Positions 49,464 to 56,409 of a DNA stretch of 56,409 nucleotides are shown here, one piece after another. The stretch is taken from positions 1 to 56,409 of the forward strand of contig JAEYZI010000006.1 in the NCBI GenBank assembly GCA_023428065.1. The letters run 5' to 3'. How positions within the stretch are numbered: the stretch's first letter is position 1; each line of letters begins with the position of its first letter. Origin of the DNA: Actinomycetes bacterium. GTDB taxonomy: Bacteria > Actinomycetota > Actinomycetes > Actinomycetales > Microbacteriaceae. A program made the position numbers and the translations under genes. The notes beneath the pieces were generated by a model that was not told the origin of the DNA, did not search any database, and worked only from the letters and a program-made list of their open reading frames with translations.

Positions 49464-50618
49464 GTGCCCGCTGTGAACATCGGGATGCCGAAGCCTCCGC
49501 CCGAGGTGCTGGCTCCCCGCCGCAAGTCCCGTCAGATCAAGGTCGGGAAGGTTCTCGTCGGCGGCGACGCGCCGATCAGCGTCCAGTCGATGACGACGAC
49601 GCCGACGACGAACATCAACGCGACGCTCCAGCAGATCGCCGAGCTCACGGCGTCCGGCTGCGACATCGTGCGCGTCGCCGTGCCGAGCCAGGACGACGCG
49701 GATGTGCTGCACATCATCGCGAAGAAGAGCCAGATCCCGGTCATCGCCGACATCCACTTCCAGCCGAAGTACGTGTTCCAGGCGATCGACGCGGGCTGCG
49801 CGGCGGTGCGCGTGAACCCGGGCAACATCCGTCAGTTCGACGACAAGGTCGGTGAGATCGCGGCCGCGGCGAAGGCCGCGGGCGTCTCGCTGCGCATCGG
49901 CGTCAACGCGGGCTCGCTCGACAAGCGCCTGCTCGAGAAGTACGGCAAGGCCACGCCCGAGGCGCTCGTGGAGAGCGCCGTGTGGGAGGCGAGCCTCTTC
50001 GAGGAGCACGACTTCCACGACTTCAAGATCTCGGTCAAGCACAACGACCCGATCGTCATGGTCAAGGCGTACCGGATGCTCGCCGAGCGCGGCGACTGGC
50101 CGCTCCACCTCGGCGTGACGGAGGCCGGCCCCGCGTTCCAGGGCACCATCAAGTCGGCGACGGCCTTCGGCATCCTGCTCTCGGAGGGTATCGGCGACAC
50201 GATCCGCGTCTCGCTCTCGGCGCCCCCCGCCGAGGAGGTCAAGGTGGGCCTGCAGATCCTGCAGTCCCTCAACCTGCGCGAGCGCAAGCTCGAGATCGTC
50301 TCGTGCCCCTCGTGCGGCCGTGCCCAGGTCGACGTCTACACGCTCGCCGACTCGGTCACCGAGGGACTCAAGAACGTGACGGTTCCGCTGCGCGTCGCCG
50401 TCATGGGCTGCGTCGTCAACGGGCCCGGTGAGGCGCGCGAGGCGGACCTCGGGGTCGCCTCGGGCAACGGCAAGGGTCAGATCTTCGTGAAGGGCGAGGT
50501 CATCAAGACCGTGCCCGAGGCCGAGATCGTCGAGACCCTCATCGCCGAGGCGCGTCGCATCGCCGAGGAGATGGGCGCGGACGCCCCCGTCGGCGAGCCG
50601 GTCGTCGTCACGAGCTGA
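49464..50618 (+). CDS. ispG: 4-hydroxy-3-methylbut-2-en-1-yl diphosphate synthase
   Basis: Penultimate step of the MEP pathway: reductive opening of MEcPP to HMBPP, [4Fe-4S] dependent. 384 residues. TIM-barrel half starts with VGGDAPISVQSMTTTPT; the iron-sulphur cysteines are in SCPSCGRAQVDVY and MGCVVNGPGEAREADLG. Together with dxr at 41512 it gives two MEP enzymes in one neighbourhood. Confidence 0.97.
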   Translation: MPAVNIGMPKPPPEVLAPRRKSRQIKVGKVLVGGDAPISVQSMTTTPTTNINATLQQIAELTASGCDIVRVAVPSQDDADVLHIIAKKSQIPVIADIHFQPKYVFQAIDAGCAAVRVNPGNIRQFDDKVGEIAAAAKAAGVSLRIGVNAGSLDKRLLEKYGKATPEALVESAVWEASLFEEHDFHDFKISVKHNDPIVMVKAYRMLAERGDWPLHLGVTEAGPAFQGTIKSATAFGILLSEGIGDTIRVSLSAPPAEEVKVGLQILQSLNLRERKLEIVSCPSCGRAQVDVYTLADSVTEGLKNVTVPLRVAVMGCVVNGPGEAREADLGVASGNGKGQIFVKGEVIKTVPEAEIVETLIAEARRIAEEMGADAPVGEPVVVTS

Positions 50619-50641
50619 GATCGCGGCCGATCCGGCGCGGC

Positions 50642-50647
50642 TAAAGT
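50642..50647 (+). promoter_or_regulatory. -10 box for proS (leaderless)
   Basis: TAAAGT lies 6 bases before GTG 50654. Confidence 0.6.
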
Positions 50648-50653
50648 GATCGG

Positions 50654-52426
50654 GTGCCCACGCTCCTGTCCCAGCTCTTCGTCCGCACCCTGAAGGAAGA
50701 CCCCGCCGACGCCGAGGCCACGAGCCACAAGCTCCTCGTGCGCGCCGGGTACATCCGCCGCCAGGCGCCGGGGGTCTTCGCGTGGCTGCCGCTGGGGCTG
50801 CGCGTGCGCGCCAAGATCGAGCGCGTCATCCGCGAGGAGATGGCCGCAGCCGGTGCGCAGGAGGTGCTCTTCCCCGCGCTGCTTCCCCGTGAGCCCTATG
50901 AGGCGACGGGCCGCTGGGAGGAGTACGGCGACAACCTCTTCCGCCTGAAGGACCGCAAGGGCGTCGACTACCTGCTCGCTCCCACGCACGAGGAGGTCTT
51001 CACGCTGCTCGTGAAGGACCTCTACTCGTCCTACAAGGACCTCCCGCTCACGATCTTCCAGATCCAGGACAAGTACCGCGACGAGGCGCGACCCCGCGCG
51101 GGGCTCCTGCGCGGCCGCGAGTTCTCGATGAAGGACGCGTACTCCTTCGACTACACGGACGAGGGGCTCGACCTCTCCTATCAGGCGCAGCGCGACGCCT
51201 ACGAGCGCATCTTCGCGCGGCTGGGCCTCGACTACGTCATCGTGCAGGCGGATGCCGGCGCGATGGGCGGCTCGCGCTCCGAGGAGTTCCTGCACCCGAC
51301 GCCCATCGGCGAGGACACCTTCGTGCGCTCGCCCGGCGGGTACGCGGCGAACGTGGAGGCGTTCACGACGATCGTCCCCGAGCCGCTCCCCGTCGAGGGC
51401 CTGCCCGCGGCGGTCGTCCACGACACGCCCGACACCCCCACGATCGCGACGCTCGTCGACGTCTCGAACGCGAAGCTTCCGCGCGACGATCGCCCCTGGG
51501 CGGCGGCCGACACGCTCAAGAACGTCGTGCTGGCCCTCACCCACCTCGACGGCACGCGCGAGCTCGTGATCGTCGCCGTGCCCGGCGACCGCGAGGTCGA
51601 CATGAAGCGCGCCGAGGTGGCGTTCGCCCCTGCGGGGGTCGAGCCCGCCACGGAGGCCGACTTCGACGCCAACCCGCTGCTCGTGAAGGGCTACATCGGC
51701 CCCTGGTCGCCCACCGGGCCCGTACTCGGCGAGGAGTCGGCGACCGGCATCCGCTACCTCGGCGATCCGCGCGTCGTCGACGGCACGAGCTGGGTGACGG
51801 GGGCCAACATCGAGGGCAAGCACGTCTTCGGTCTCGTCGCCGGGCGTGACTTCACCCTCGACGGCGTCGCCGAGATCGCCGAGGTGCGCGCGGGAGACCC
51901 CGCCCCCGACGGCTCGGGCCCCGTCGAGCTCGCGCGCGGCATGGAGATCGGCCACGTGTTCCAGCTCGGCCGCAAGTACGCCGACGCTCTCGGACTCAAG
52001 GTGCTCGACGAGAACGGCAAGCTCGTGACCGTCACGATGGGCTCCTACGGCATCGGCGTGACGCGCATCCTCGCGGCGATCGCCGAGACGACCGCCGACG
52101 ACCGCGGGCTCCTGTGGCCGCGCGGTATCGCGCCGTTCGACGTGCACGTCGTCGCGACGGGCAAGGACGAGGTGGCGTTCGAGCTCGGGGCGCGCCTCGC
52201 CGGCGAGCTCGAGTCCGCGGGCTTCGAGGTGCTCTACGACGACCGGCCCAAGGTGTCGCCCGGCGTGAAGTTCGGCGACGCGGAATTGCTCGGCGTCCCC
52301 ACGATCGTCATCGTGGGGCGCGGTGCGGCGGACGGCCTCGTCGAGCTGTGGGATCGCCGCTCGGGCACGCGCGTCGAGGTGCCCGCCGCCGAGCTCGTCG
52401 CGCGCTTCCAGGCCTCGCTCGACTGA
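50654..52426 (+). CDS. proS: Prolyl-tRNA synthetase
   Basis: Class II aminoacyl-tRNA synthetase, 590 residues, bacterial type. Motif 2 region QIQDKYRDEARPRAGLLRGREFSMKDAYSFD and motif 3 YGIGVTRILAAIAE are present. The insertion between them (about residues 235-385) is the YbaK-like editing domain that clears Ala-tRNA(Pro). C-terminal anticodon-binding domain from about 490. GTG 50654 is set by the -10 box. Confidence 0.97.
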   Translation: MPTLLSQLFVRTLKEDPADAEATSHKLLVRAGYIRRQAPGVFAWLPLGLRVRAKIERVIREEMAAAGAQEVLFPALLPREPYEATGRWEEYGDNLFRLKDRKGVDYLLAPTHEEVFTLLVKDLYSSYKDLPLTIFQIQDKYRDEARPRAGLLRGREFSMKDAYSFDYTDEGLDLSYQAQRDAYERIFARLGLDYVIVQADAGAMGGSRSEEFLHPTPIGEDTFVRSPGGYAANVEAFTTIVPEPLPVEGLPAAVVHDTPDTPTIATLVDVSNAKLPRDDRPWAAADTLKNVVLALTHLDGTRELVIVAVPGDREVDMKRAEVAFAPAGVEPATEADFDANPLLVKGYIGPWSPTGPVLGEESATGIRYLGDPRVVDGTSWVTGANIEGKHVFGLVAGRDFTLDGVAEIAEVRAGDPAPDGSGPVELARGMEIGHVFQLGRKYADALGLKVLDENGKLVTVTMGSYGIGVTRILAAIAETTADDRGLLWPRGIAPFDVHVVATGKDEVAFELGARLAGELESAGFEVLYDDRPKVSPGVKFGDAELLGVPTIVIVGRGAADGLVELWDRRSGTRVEVPAAELVARFQASLD

Positions 52427-52442
52427 CCGGGGGAGCGCGGGC

Positions 52443-52785
52443 GTGCGGAGACCTGCTTCCCCGGAGGCGCTCGCCGTCGTCGTCGCGCTCGTCGCGGTCC
52501 CCGTCGTCGCCGTGCAGTCGGCGCTCCTGCTCTGCTGCGGCGTCGTCGCCGTCACCGGGATGCGCTCGGTCGCCGGTGGTCCCTGGCAGGAGGTGGGTCG
52601 AGGACGGCGGCCCGCGCGGCGCGCTCGATCGTGCCCTGGCCTCGAGCTACCGCCCCGTCGACAAGCGCTGGGCGAGGTCGACGGTGCGGATCTCGACCGT
52701 CGACGCGTTGCTCCTCGACGCGTGGCTCATCGTCGGAGGACTCCTGCGAGCGGCGCTCGGCGCCCTCCTCCTCGCGATCGTCTGA
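52443..52785 (+). pseudogene. Frameshifted small membrane protein gene
   Basis: From GTG 52443 one frame codes for a strongly hydrophobic helix (EALAVVVALVAVPVVAVQSALLL...) and GGPWQEV, then turns into Arg-rich, non-protein-like sequence. The next frame continues sensibly from about 52590 with GALDRALASSYRPVDKRW and a second hydrophobic helix (VDALLLDAWLIVGGLLRAALGALLLAIV) to a stop at 52785. The two halves would make one protein of about 113 residues with two membrane helices. One extra base between about 52580 and 52620 explains the break. It could be a true mutation or a sequencing error. No family recognised. Confidence 0.55.
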
Positions 52786-52822
52786 CGAGGGGGCCGAGGG
52801 CGACTGCGCCCCCGGCCCCTCG
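52786..52822. terminator. Bidirectional terminator hairpin
   Basis: CGAGGGGGCCGAGGGCG pairs with CGCCCCCGGCCCCTCG over 16 bp with one bulged G and one A:C mismatch, around a 4-base loop. It lies exactly between the convergent broken gene and the sigma-partner gene, so it can end both messages. Confidence 0.7.
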
Positions 52823-52824
52823 AC

Positions 52825-54243
52825 TCACCGCACGTCGTCGATGAAGGGCTCGATCTGCATCGGCTCCGGGAGCGCGATGACGCCCTCGACGAGCGAGACG
52901 ATCGACGTCCAGAAACCGACCTCCGGGTTCTCGAACGCGTAGCCCGGCACGAGCCAGGCGTTGCCGTCGACGTCCCACAGCAGCAGCAGGGTCGTCTCGG
53001 CGCGCTCGAGCGTCACGGTCACGGTCTCGGGCGTCGGCTCGGGCGCGGGCTCGACGCCCGGCTCCACGGGATCGACGGCGGGGTCGCTCGGCTCGGTGCT
53101 CGGCGTCTCCGGCTCGGGAAGCACGACACCGGGATCACCCGGGTCCGCGGGCTCGCCGCCCGGCGCCGTGACGGGGTCGGATCCGTCGCCCGAGTCGGAG
53201 GCGGTGCCTCCCGCGGCGCTCCGGGCGATGCCCGCATCCGCGGCGAACGCGACCATGCCGCCGGCGAAGTCGGGCCCCGCCGCGCCGTACCAACGCCCGT
53301 CCGCGATGCGGTCGACCGCGGTCACGGCCGAGACGGTGTCGAAAGCGCCCCGCTCGATGACCTTCACCGTGTGGCCCGCGGCCCAGGAGATCTTGCCGAG
53401 CGGCGACCAGGCGACGCTGTACTCGAGGGCGGTGCGCGTGCCGTCGACGACGAGGTTCGCGCTCGCGTACGTCTGCCACGAGTCCGTGATCACCCGGATG
53501 TCGGACGGCGCGACGTCGAAACCGGTGGACGTGAAGAGCTCCGCGGCGAGTTCGCGCGCCTCGCTCTCGGAGGGCGCCTTCGACTCGGACGCGGGGATCT
53601 CGGGCTGCACGCAGTCCTGGTAGGTCTCGCCGGGCTGTCCGTCGGGCACGGCGACATCGGTGCACACCGGGTCGGGGTAGGCGGTCGGATCGTTGTACCA
53701 CCAATCGCCCGTGCCCGACCAGCTCAGGGTGATCGAGGGACCGCTGCCGTCCTCGGGCCCCACCACGTAGCTCGGGTAGTCGGGGGTCGAGTACTGCGAC
53801 TTCCCCGGCGTGCCCGGCACACCGAGTGCGTCGGCGGCGTCGGCGAGCACCTCGAGGGGCTCGCCCGTGCGGGTGAGCTGGTAGACGGTGCCCCGCCCGC
53901 CGTCGTCGGAGAGCCCCTGCCCGGCGACGTAGCGGTAGTCCACCCACCACGCGAGCTTGGTGTCGGACATCGCCGCGCCCTCCGTGCCGCCCGACGCCGC
54001 GACGGCGGTGAAGAGCGGCGCACGGGGCGCGAGCACCCCCGGCAGGACGAGCGCGCCGACGGAGACCGCGGCGACCGCGGCGACCGAGACGCCCGCCGCG
54101 CGTGCGGCGCGGCCCCGCCGCACGAGGCGCGGGGCGTGGCGGTCTGCGGCGCCCGTCACCAGGGCGGGGTCGAGCTCGGGGGCGTCGGGAACGGATGCGG
54201 CGCGCCGCAGGCGGGCCGCGGCGTCTTCGGAGAGGTCGTTCAT
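52825..54243 (-). CDS. Membrane protein co-encoded with ECF sigma factor, possible anti-sigma factor
   Basis: 472 residues. A cytoplasmic N-terminal part of about 47 residues (MNDLSEDAAARLRRA) precedes one membrane helix at about 48-70. A large external domain follows with Trp/Tyr-rich repeats (WWVDYRYVAG, SWSGTGDWWYNDP), then a Pro/Glu-rich linker of about 45 residues (around 375-420), and a final strand-rich segment. No HxxxCxxC zinc anti-sigma motif is seen. Start ATG 54243 lies 7 bases after the sigma factor stop; the frame is open further upstream but only over the sigma gene. Role as regulator of the sigma factor is inferred from position and topology. Confidence 0.75.
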   Translation of the reverse strand: MNDLSEDAAARLRRAASVPDAPELDPALVTGAADRHAPRLVRRGRAARAAGVSVAAVAAVSVGALVLPGVLAPRAPLFTAVAASGGTEGAAMSDTKLAWWVDYRYVAGQGLSDDGGRGTVYQLTRTGEPLEVLADAADALGVPGTPGKSQYSTPDYPSYVVGPEDGSGPSITLSWSGTGDWWYNDPTAYPDPVCTDVAVPDGQPGETYQDCVQPEIPASESKAPSESEARELAAELFTSTGFDVAPSDIRVITDSWQTYASANLVVDGTRTALEYSVAWSPLGKISWAAGHTVKVIERGAFDTVSAVTAVDRIADGRWYGAAGPDFAGGMVAFAADAGIARSAAGGTASDSGDGSDPVTAPGGEPADPGDPGVVLPEPETPSTEPSDPAVDPVEPGVEPAPEPTPETVTVTLERAETTLLLLWDVDGNAWLVPGYAFENPEVGFWTSIVSLVEGVIALPEPMQIEPFIDDVR

Positions 54244-54250
54244 ACCCTGT

Positions 54251-54781
54251 CTATGTCGCGGGAGTCGCGGATCTTTCACCCGCGGCGTCCGGATGCCGTC
54301 CCGCCTGCGTGAGCGCCGCAGCGAGCGCCTTCTTCGCACGGTGCAGTCGGATGCTCGCGGCATTGGGCGTGATGCCGAGGACGATCGCGGCGTCGGCGAC
54401 CGCGAGATCGTCGATCACGACGAGGGCGAGGATCTCGCGCTGCGCTCCCGTGAGGCCCCGCCAGGCGCGGGCGAGCTCGGGATCGCCCTCGAACGCGGCA
54501 TCGGCGGCGGGGGCGGCGTCCGGCGCCGTGAACAGGGCGAGCGCGCTCGCGCGCACCGCGAGGCGCCTGCGGTGGTTCGCCACCTGATACGACGCGATGC
54601 GGTAGAGCCAGGGCAGTTCCTCGCCGGGGGCGACGGCGTCGCGCTTGCGCCACGCGATCGCGAAGACGTCGGCCGCGAGGTCCTCGACATCGGCGCGGTC
54701 CACGCGTCGCGCAAGGTACGCGCTCACGTCCGGGAGGTGCCGTCGGTACACGGCCTCGAACTCGGCGCGCGCATCGGGCAT
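54251..54781 (-). CDS. ECF (sigma-70 family) RNA polymerase sigma factor
   Basis: 176 residues. Region 2: FEAVYRRHLPDVSAYLARRV, DLAADVFAIAWRKRD and LPWLYRIASYQVANHRR. Region 4: LTGAQREILALVVIDDLAVADAAIVLGITPNAASIRLHRAKKAL, with the recognition helix near its end. No regions 1 or 3, hence ECF type. It is transcribed divergently from nusA and co-transcribed with the membrane partner gene. Target promoters unknown. Confidence 0.93.
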   Translation of the reverse strand: MPDARAEFEAVYRRHLPDVSAYLARRVDRADVEDLAADVFAIAWRKRDAVAPGEELPWLYRIASYQVANHRRRLAVRASALALFTAPDAAPAADAAFEGDPELARAWRGLTGAQREILALVVIDDLAVADAAIVLGITPNAASIRLHRAKKALAAALTQAGRHPDAAGERSATPAT

Positions 54782-54868
54782 GCCTCCAGTGTGGCGTCCC
54801 GGTCGTCGTGGCGCCTCCCAACGTTCCCGGCTCGGCGGACGTCCGTGCCGTCATCCGGGCACCTCCGG

Positions 54869-54874
54869 TAGAGT
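54869..54874 (+). promoter_or_regulatory. -10 box of the nusA promoter
   Basis: TAGAGT in the nusA/sigma intergenic region. Unlike most promoters here it is followed by a leader of about 47 bases with a clear ribosome binding site (CGGAGG, 5 bases before GTG 54928). Confidence 0.5.
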
Positions 54875-54927
54875 GGGCGGTCGCGGCATGCAGGCGGCCG
54901 CTCGAGATCTGAATATCGGAGGCTGAC

Positions 54928-55908
54928 GTGGACATCGACCTCGCCGTACTGCGGCTCATGGAGCGGGAGCGCGAGATCCCCTTCGACGAACTCGTTCAGA
55001 TCATCGAACAGGCCATCCTCACGGCCTACCTCAAGCACACGGGCAAGGCGCCCGAGTCGGGTGCGCGCGCCGAACTCGATCGCAAGACGGGTCACGTGGC
55101 GATCTACGTGCCCGAGCTCGACGAGGAGGGCGAGGTCATCGGCGAGGCCGTCGACAGCCCCGACGACTTCGGTCGCATCGCCGCGTTCGCCGCGAAGCAG
55201 GTCATCAACCAGAGGCTCCGCGACATCGGCGACGACAAGGTGCTCGGCGAGTTCCGCGGCAAGGAGGGCGACATCGTCGCGGGCGTCATCCAGCAGGGGC
55301 CGAACCCCCGGATGGTGCACATCGACCTCGGAACCGTCGAGGCGATCCTGCCGCCCGAGGAGCAGGTGCCGGGCGAGGAATACCCGCACGGTCAGCGCAT
55401 CCGCGTCTACGTCACGAGCGTCGCGAAGGGCCTCAAGGGGCCGTCGATCACCGTGAGCCGCACGCACCCGGGCCTCGTCCGCAAGCTCTTCGCGCTCGAG
55501 GTCCCCGAGATCGCCACGGGTGTCGTCGAGATCGCGTCGCTCGCGCGCGAGGCGGGTCACCGCACGAAGATCGCCGTGCGCGCCACCCAGCCCGGCATCA
55601 ACGCGAAGGGCGCGTGCATCGGCGAGCTGGGGGCGCGCGTGCGCGCCGTCACGAGCGAGCTCGGCGACGAGAAGATCGACATCGTGGACTGGTCGGACGA
55701 CCTCGCGACCTTCGTCGCCAACGCGCTGAGCCCCGCCAAGGTCACGAGCTCCTTCGTCGTCGACCCCGCGCTCAAGGCTGTGCGGGCGCTCGTGCCGGAC
55801 TACCAGCTCTCGCTCGCGATCGGCAAGGAGGGTCAGAACGCCCGCCTCGCCGCGAAGCTCACCGGTGCGCGCATCGACATCCAGCCCGACTCCGTCATGG
55901 AGTCGTAG
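54928..55908 (+). CDS. nusA: Transcription termination/antitermination factor NusA
   Basis: 326 residues, the short actinobacterial form. N-terminal RNA polymerase-binding domain (VDIDLAVLRLMEREREIPF), S1 domain (GDIVAGVIQQGPNPRMVHIDL), KH1 and KH2 domains (LVRKLFALEVPEIATGVVEI; QLSLAIGKEGQNARLAAKLTG with the GKEGQN loop). No acidic C-terminal repeats. Start GTG 54928 has CGGAGG 5 bases upstream. The usual upstream neighbour rimP is not found in the window. ylxR follows after 37 bases. Confidence 0.97.
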   Translation: MDIDLAVLRLMEREREIPFDELVQIIEQAILTAYLKHTGKAPESGARAELDRKTGHVAIYVPELDEEGEVIGEAVDSPDDFGRIAAFAAKQVINQRLRDIGDDKVLGEFRGKEGDIVAGVIQQGPNPRMVHIDLGTVEAILPPEEQVPGEEYPHGQRIRVYVTSVAKGLKGPSITVSRTHPGLVRKLFALEVPEIATGVVEIASLAREAGHRTKIAVRATQPGINAKGACIGELGARVRAVTSELGDEKIDIVDWSDDLATFVANALSPAKVTSSFVVDPALKAVRALVPDYQLSLAIGKEGQNARLAAKLTGARIDIQPDSVMES

Positions 55909-55945
55909 GGGCCGCGGCCGGAGACGGAACAGGGGAGGGGGTAGG

Positions 55946-56224
55946 ATGGAGCCCGTCAGAACCTGCCTGGGTTGTCGGCAGCGTGCTCCCCGGACCTCAC
56001 TCGTGAGGGTCGTCGCGCGCGACGGACGGGTCGCGGTCGATACCGCGGCACGACTCCCGGGTCGCGGCGCATGGGTCCACCCGGACCCCGGATGCGTCGC
56101 GAACGCCGTCCGGAGACGCGCTTTCGGGCGCGCGCTCCGCCAGGAAGGGCCGCTCGACGCGAGCGAGCTGACGAACCTCTATCCAGTCCCTGAAGAACAG
56201 GCTGAACGGCACATGGACAACTAA
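55946..56224 (+). CDS. ylxR: YlxR family RNA-binding protein (DUF448)
   Basis: 92 residues. The motif RTCLGCRQRAP and the GRGAWVHPDPGCVANA-type segment are diagnostic. YlxR lies between nusA and infB in most bacteria, as here, and is linked to RNA binding and ribosome function. ATG 55946 follows AGGGGAGGGGG. No sign of truncation. Confidence 0.95.
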   Translation: MEPVRTCLGCRQRAPRTSLVRVVARDGRVAVDTAARLPGRGAWVHPDPGCVANAVRRRAFGRALRQEGPLDASELTNLYPVPEEQAERHMDN

Positions 56225-56255
56225 TGAGCGGCTCGAAATGAGACCCCTCCACCCA

Positions 56256-56280
56256 TAACGTCCGCTCCTGCCTGGAGCGG
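56256..56280 (+). promoter_or_regulatory. infB leader: possible -10 box and hairpin
   Basis: TAACGT (56256-56261) could be a -10 element. Directly behind it CCGCTCC TGCCT GGAGCGG (56262-56280) is a perfect 7-bp hairpin ending 17 bases before the infB start and 8 bases before its AGGAG. It may pause or protect transcripts coming from nusA-ylxR or set infB translation. Confidence 0.4.
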
Positions 56281-56297
56281 AACCAGACAGGAGAATT

Positions 56298-56409
56298 GTG
56301 GCCAACCCCCGCGTGCACGAGATCGCAGCAGAGCTCGGCATCGAATCCAACATCGCCCTTGAGAAGCTCAAGGAGATGGGCGAGTACGTGAAGTCCGCGT
56401 CCTCGTCGA
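56298..56409 (+). CDS. infB: Translation initiation factor IF-2, 5' end (runs off the window)
   Basis: Only the first 37 codons are present. GTG 56298 has AGGAG 4 bases upstream and gives NPRVHEIAAELGIESNIALE, the IF-2 N-terminal helical domain (IF2_N), with KLKEMGEYVKSASSS at the window edge. Position behind nusA-ylxR confirms the assignment. Confidence 0.95.
   Translation, partial: MANPRVHEIAAELGIESNIALEKLKEMGEYVKSASSS

Noticed and set aside
52631..52942. Open frame of 103 codons overlapping the broken membrane gene and the terminator.
   Set aside because: It crosses the terminator hairpin and the end of the convergent gene, and its residues show no protein-like pattern.
54894..54910. NotI, XhoI and BglII recognition sequences run together (GCGGCCGC, CTCGAG, AGATCT) and look like a cloning polylinker.
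   Set aside because: They lie in the nusA leader, directly followed by its ribosome binding site and start, with normal chromosomal genes on both sides and no vector sequence. Such sites arise easily in GC-rich DNA.
1..56409. Searched for tRNA genes, CRISPR arrays, insertion sequences and attachment sites.
   Set aside because: No cloverleaf with anticodon, regular spacer-repeat array, transposase, integrase or long direct repeat was recognised by reading; short inverted repeats listed are regulatory or terminator-like.

Overview
The window is one continuous stretch of GC-rich chromosomal DNA, roughly 70% GC by eye. Genes are packed tightly, start codons are often GTG, and neighbours frequently overlap by 4 bases (ATGA or GTGA). 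Gene content and order point to an actinobacterium, most probably a member of the Microbacteriaceae. The main clues are an ATP synthase epsilon subunit of only 85 residues, the order dxr / rseP / ispG / proS / nusA / ylxR / infB, and a kinase-FN3-AAA ATPase locus. The family assignment is inference from gene content. I saw no tRNA, rRNA, CRISPR array, insertion sequence or phage gene.

Layout. (1) 1-2706: end of the atp operon (atpG, atpD, atpC) closed by a GC hairpin. (2) 2737-6254: housekeeping and DNA repair genes: a P-loop kinase, yaaA, the overlapping repair pair ogt-tag, and an aldo/keto reductase. (3) 6262-11081: first half of a polyamine/GABA catabolic set: FAD amine oxidase, class III aminotransferase, Lrp-type regulator, and a divergent aminoaldehyde dehydrogenase. 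(4) 11160-28214: nine co-directional genes making a membrane-centred signalling and assembly locus: FHA protein, PP2C phosphatase, Ser/Thr kinase with an external domain, a 1980-residue surface protein built of about 97-residue Ig/cadherin-like repeats and FN3 domains, MoxR ATPase, DUF58, a transglutaminase-fold membrane protein, a zinc-ribbon/FHA protein, and an EccC-like FtsK/SpoIIIE ATPase. It resembles, and extends, the PFNA cluster known from bifidobacteria. (5) 28235-40400: alanine dehydrogenase, a potDABC polyamine transporter with its own aminotransferase, an asparaginase, two gabT paralogues, an OsmC protein and a membrane protein with a HELLH motif. (6) 40523-45667: FKBP lipoprotein, dxr, a DUF2330 protein, rseP and a GNAT. 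(7) 45645-49419: LysR regulator divergent from a 3-hydroxybutyrate dehydrogenase and two alpha/beta hydrolases. (8) 49464-56409: ispG, proS, a broken small membrane gene, an ECF sigma factor with a membrane partner, nusA, ylxR and the first codons of infB.

How the parts fit. Regions 3 and 5 together could import putrescine or spermidine (PotABCD), transaminate or oxidise it to aminobutyraldehyde, oxidise that to GABA, and pass GABA through GabT. Succinate-semialdehyde dehydrogenase is not in the window. The signalling locus of region 4 sits physically between the two halves. In region 4 the phosphatase/kinase pair and two FHA phosphothreonine readers suggest phosphorylation-controlled assembly or export of the giant surface protein, assisted by MoxR/DUF58/transglutaminase-fold proteins and the FtsK-like motor. 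This is inference.

The most notable signals are: the transglutaminase-fold protein has lost both its catalytic Cys and His; the aminoaldehyde dehydrogenase and gabT promoters share an element (ACGRAATCAG, N6, CGAGGG) at an identical 26-base distance from the -10 box; at least eleven genes show a TANNNT box 6-7 bases before the start codon, as expected for leaderless mRNAs; and two dyads sit on the -10 boxes of a divergent LysR pair.
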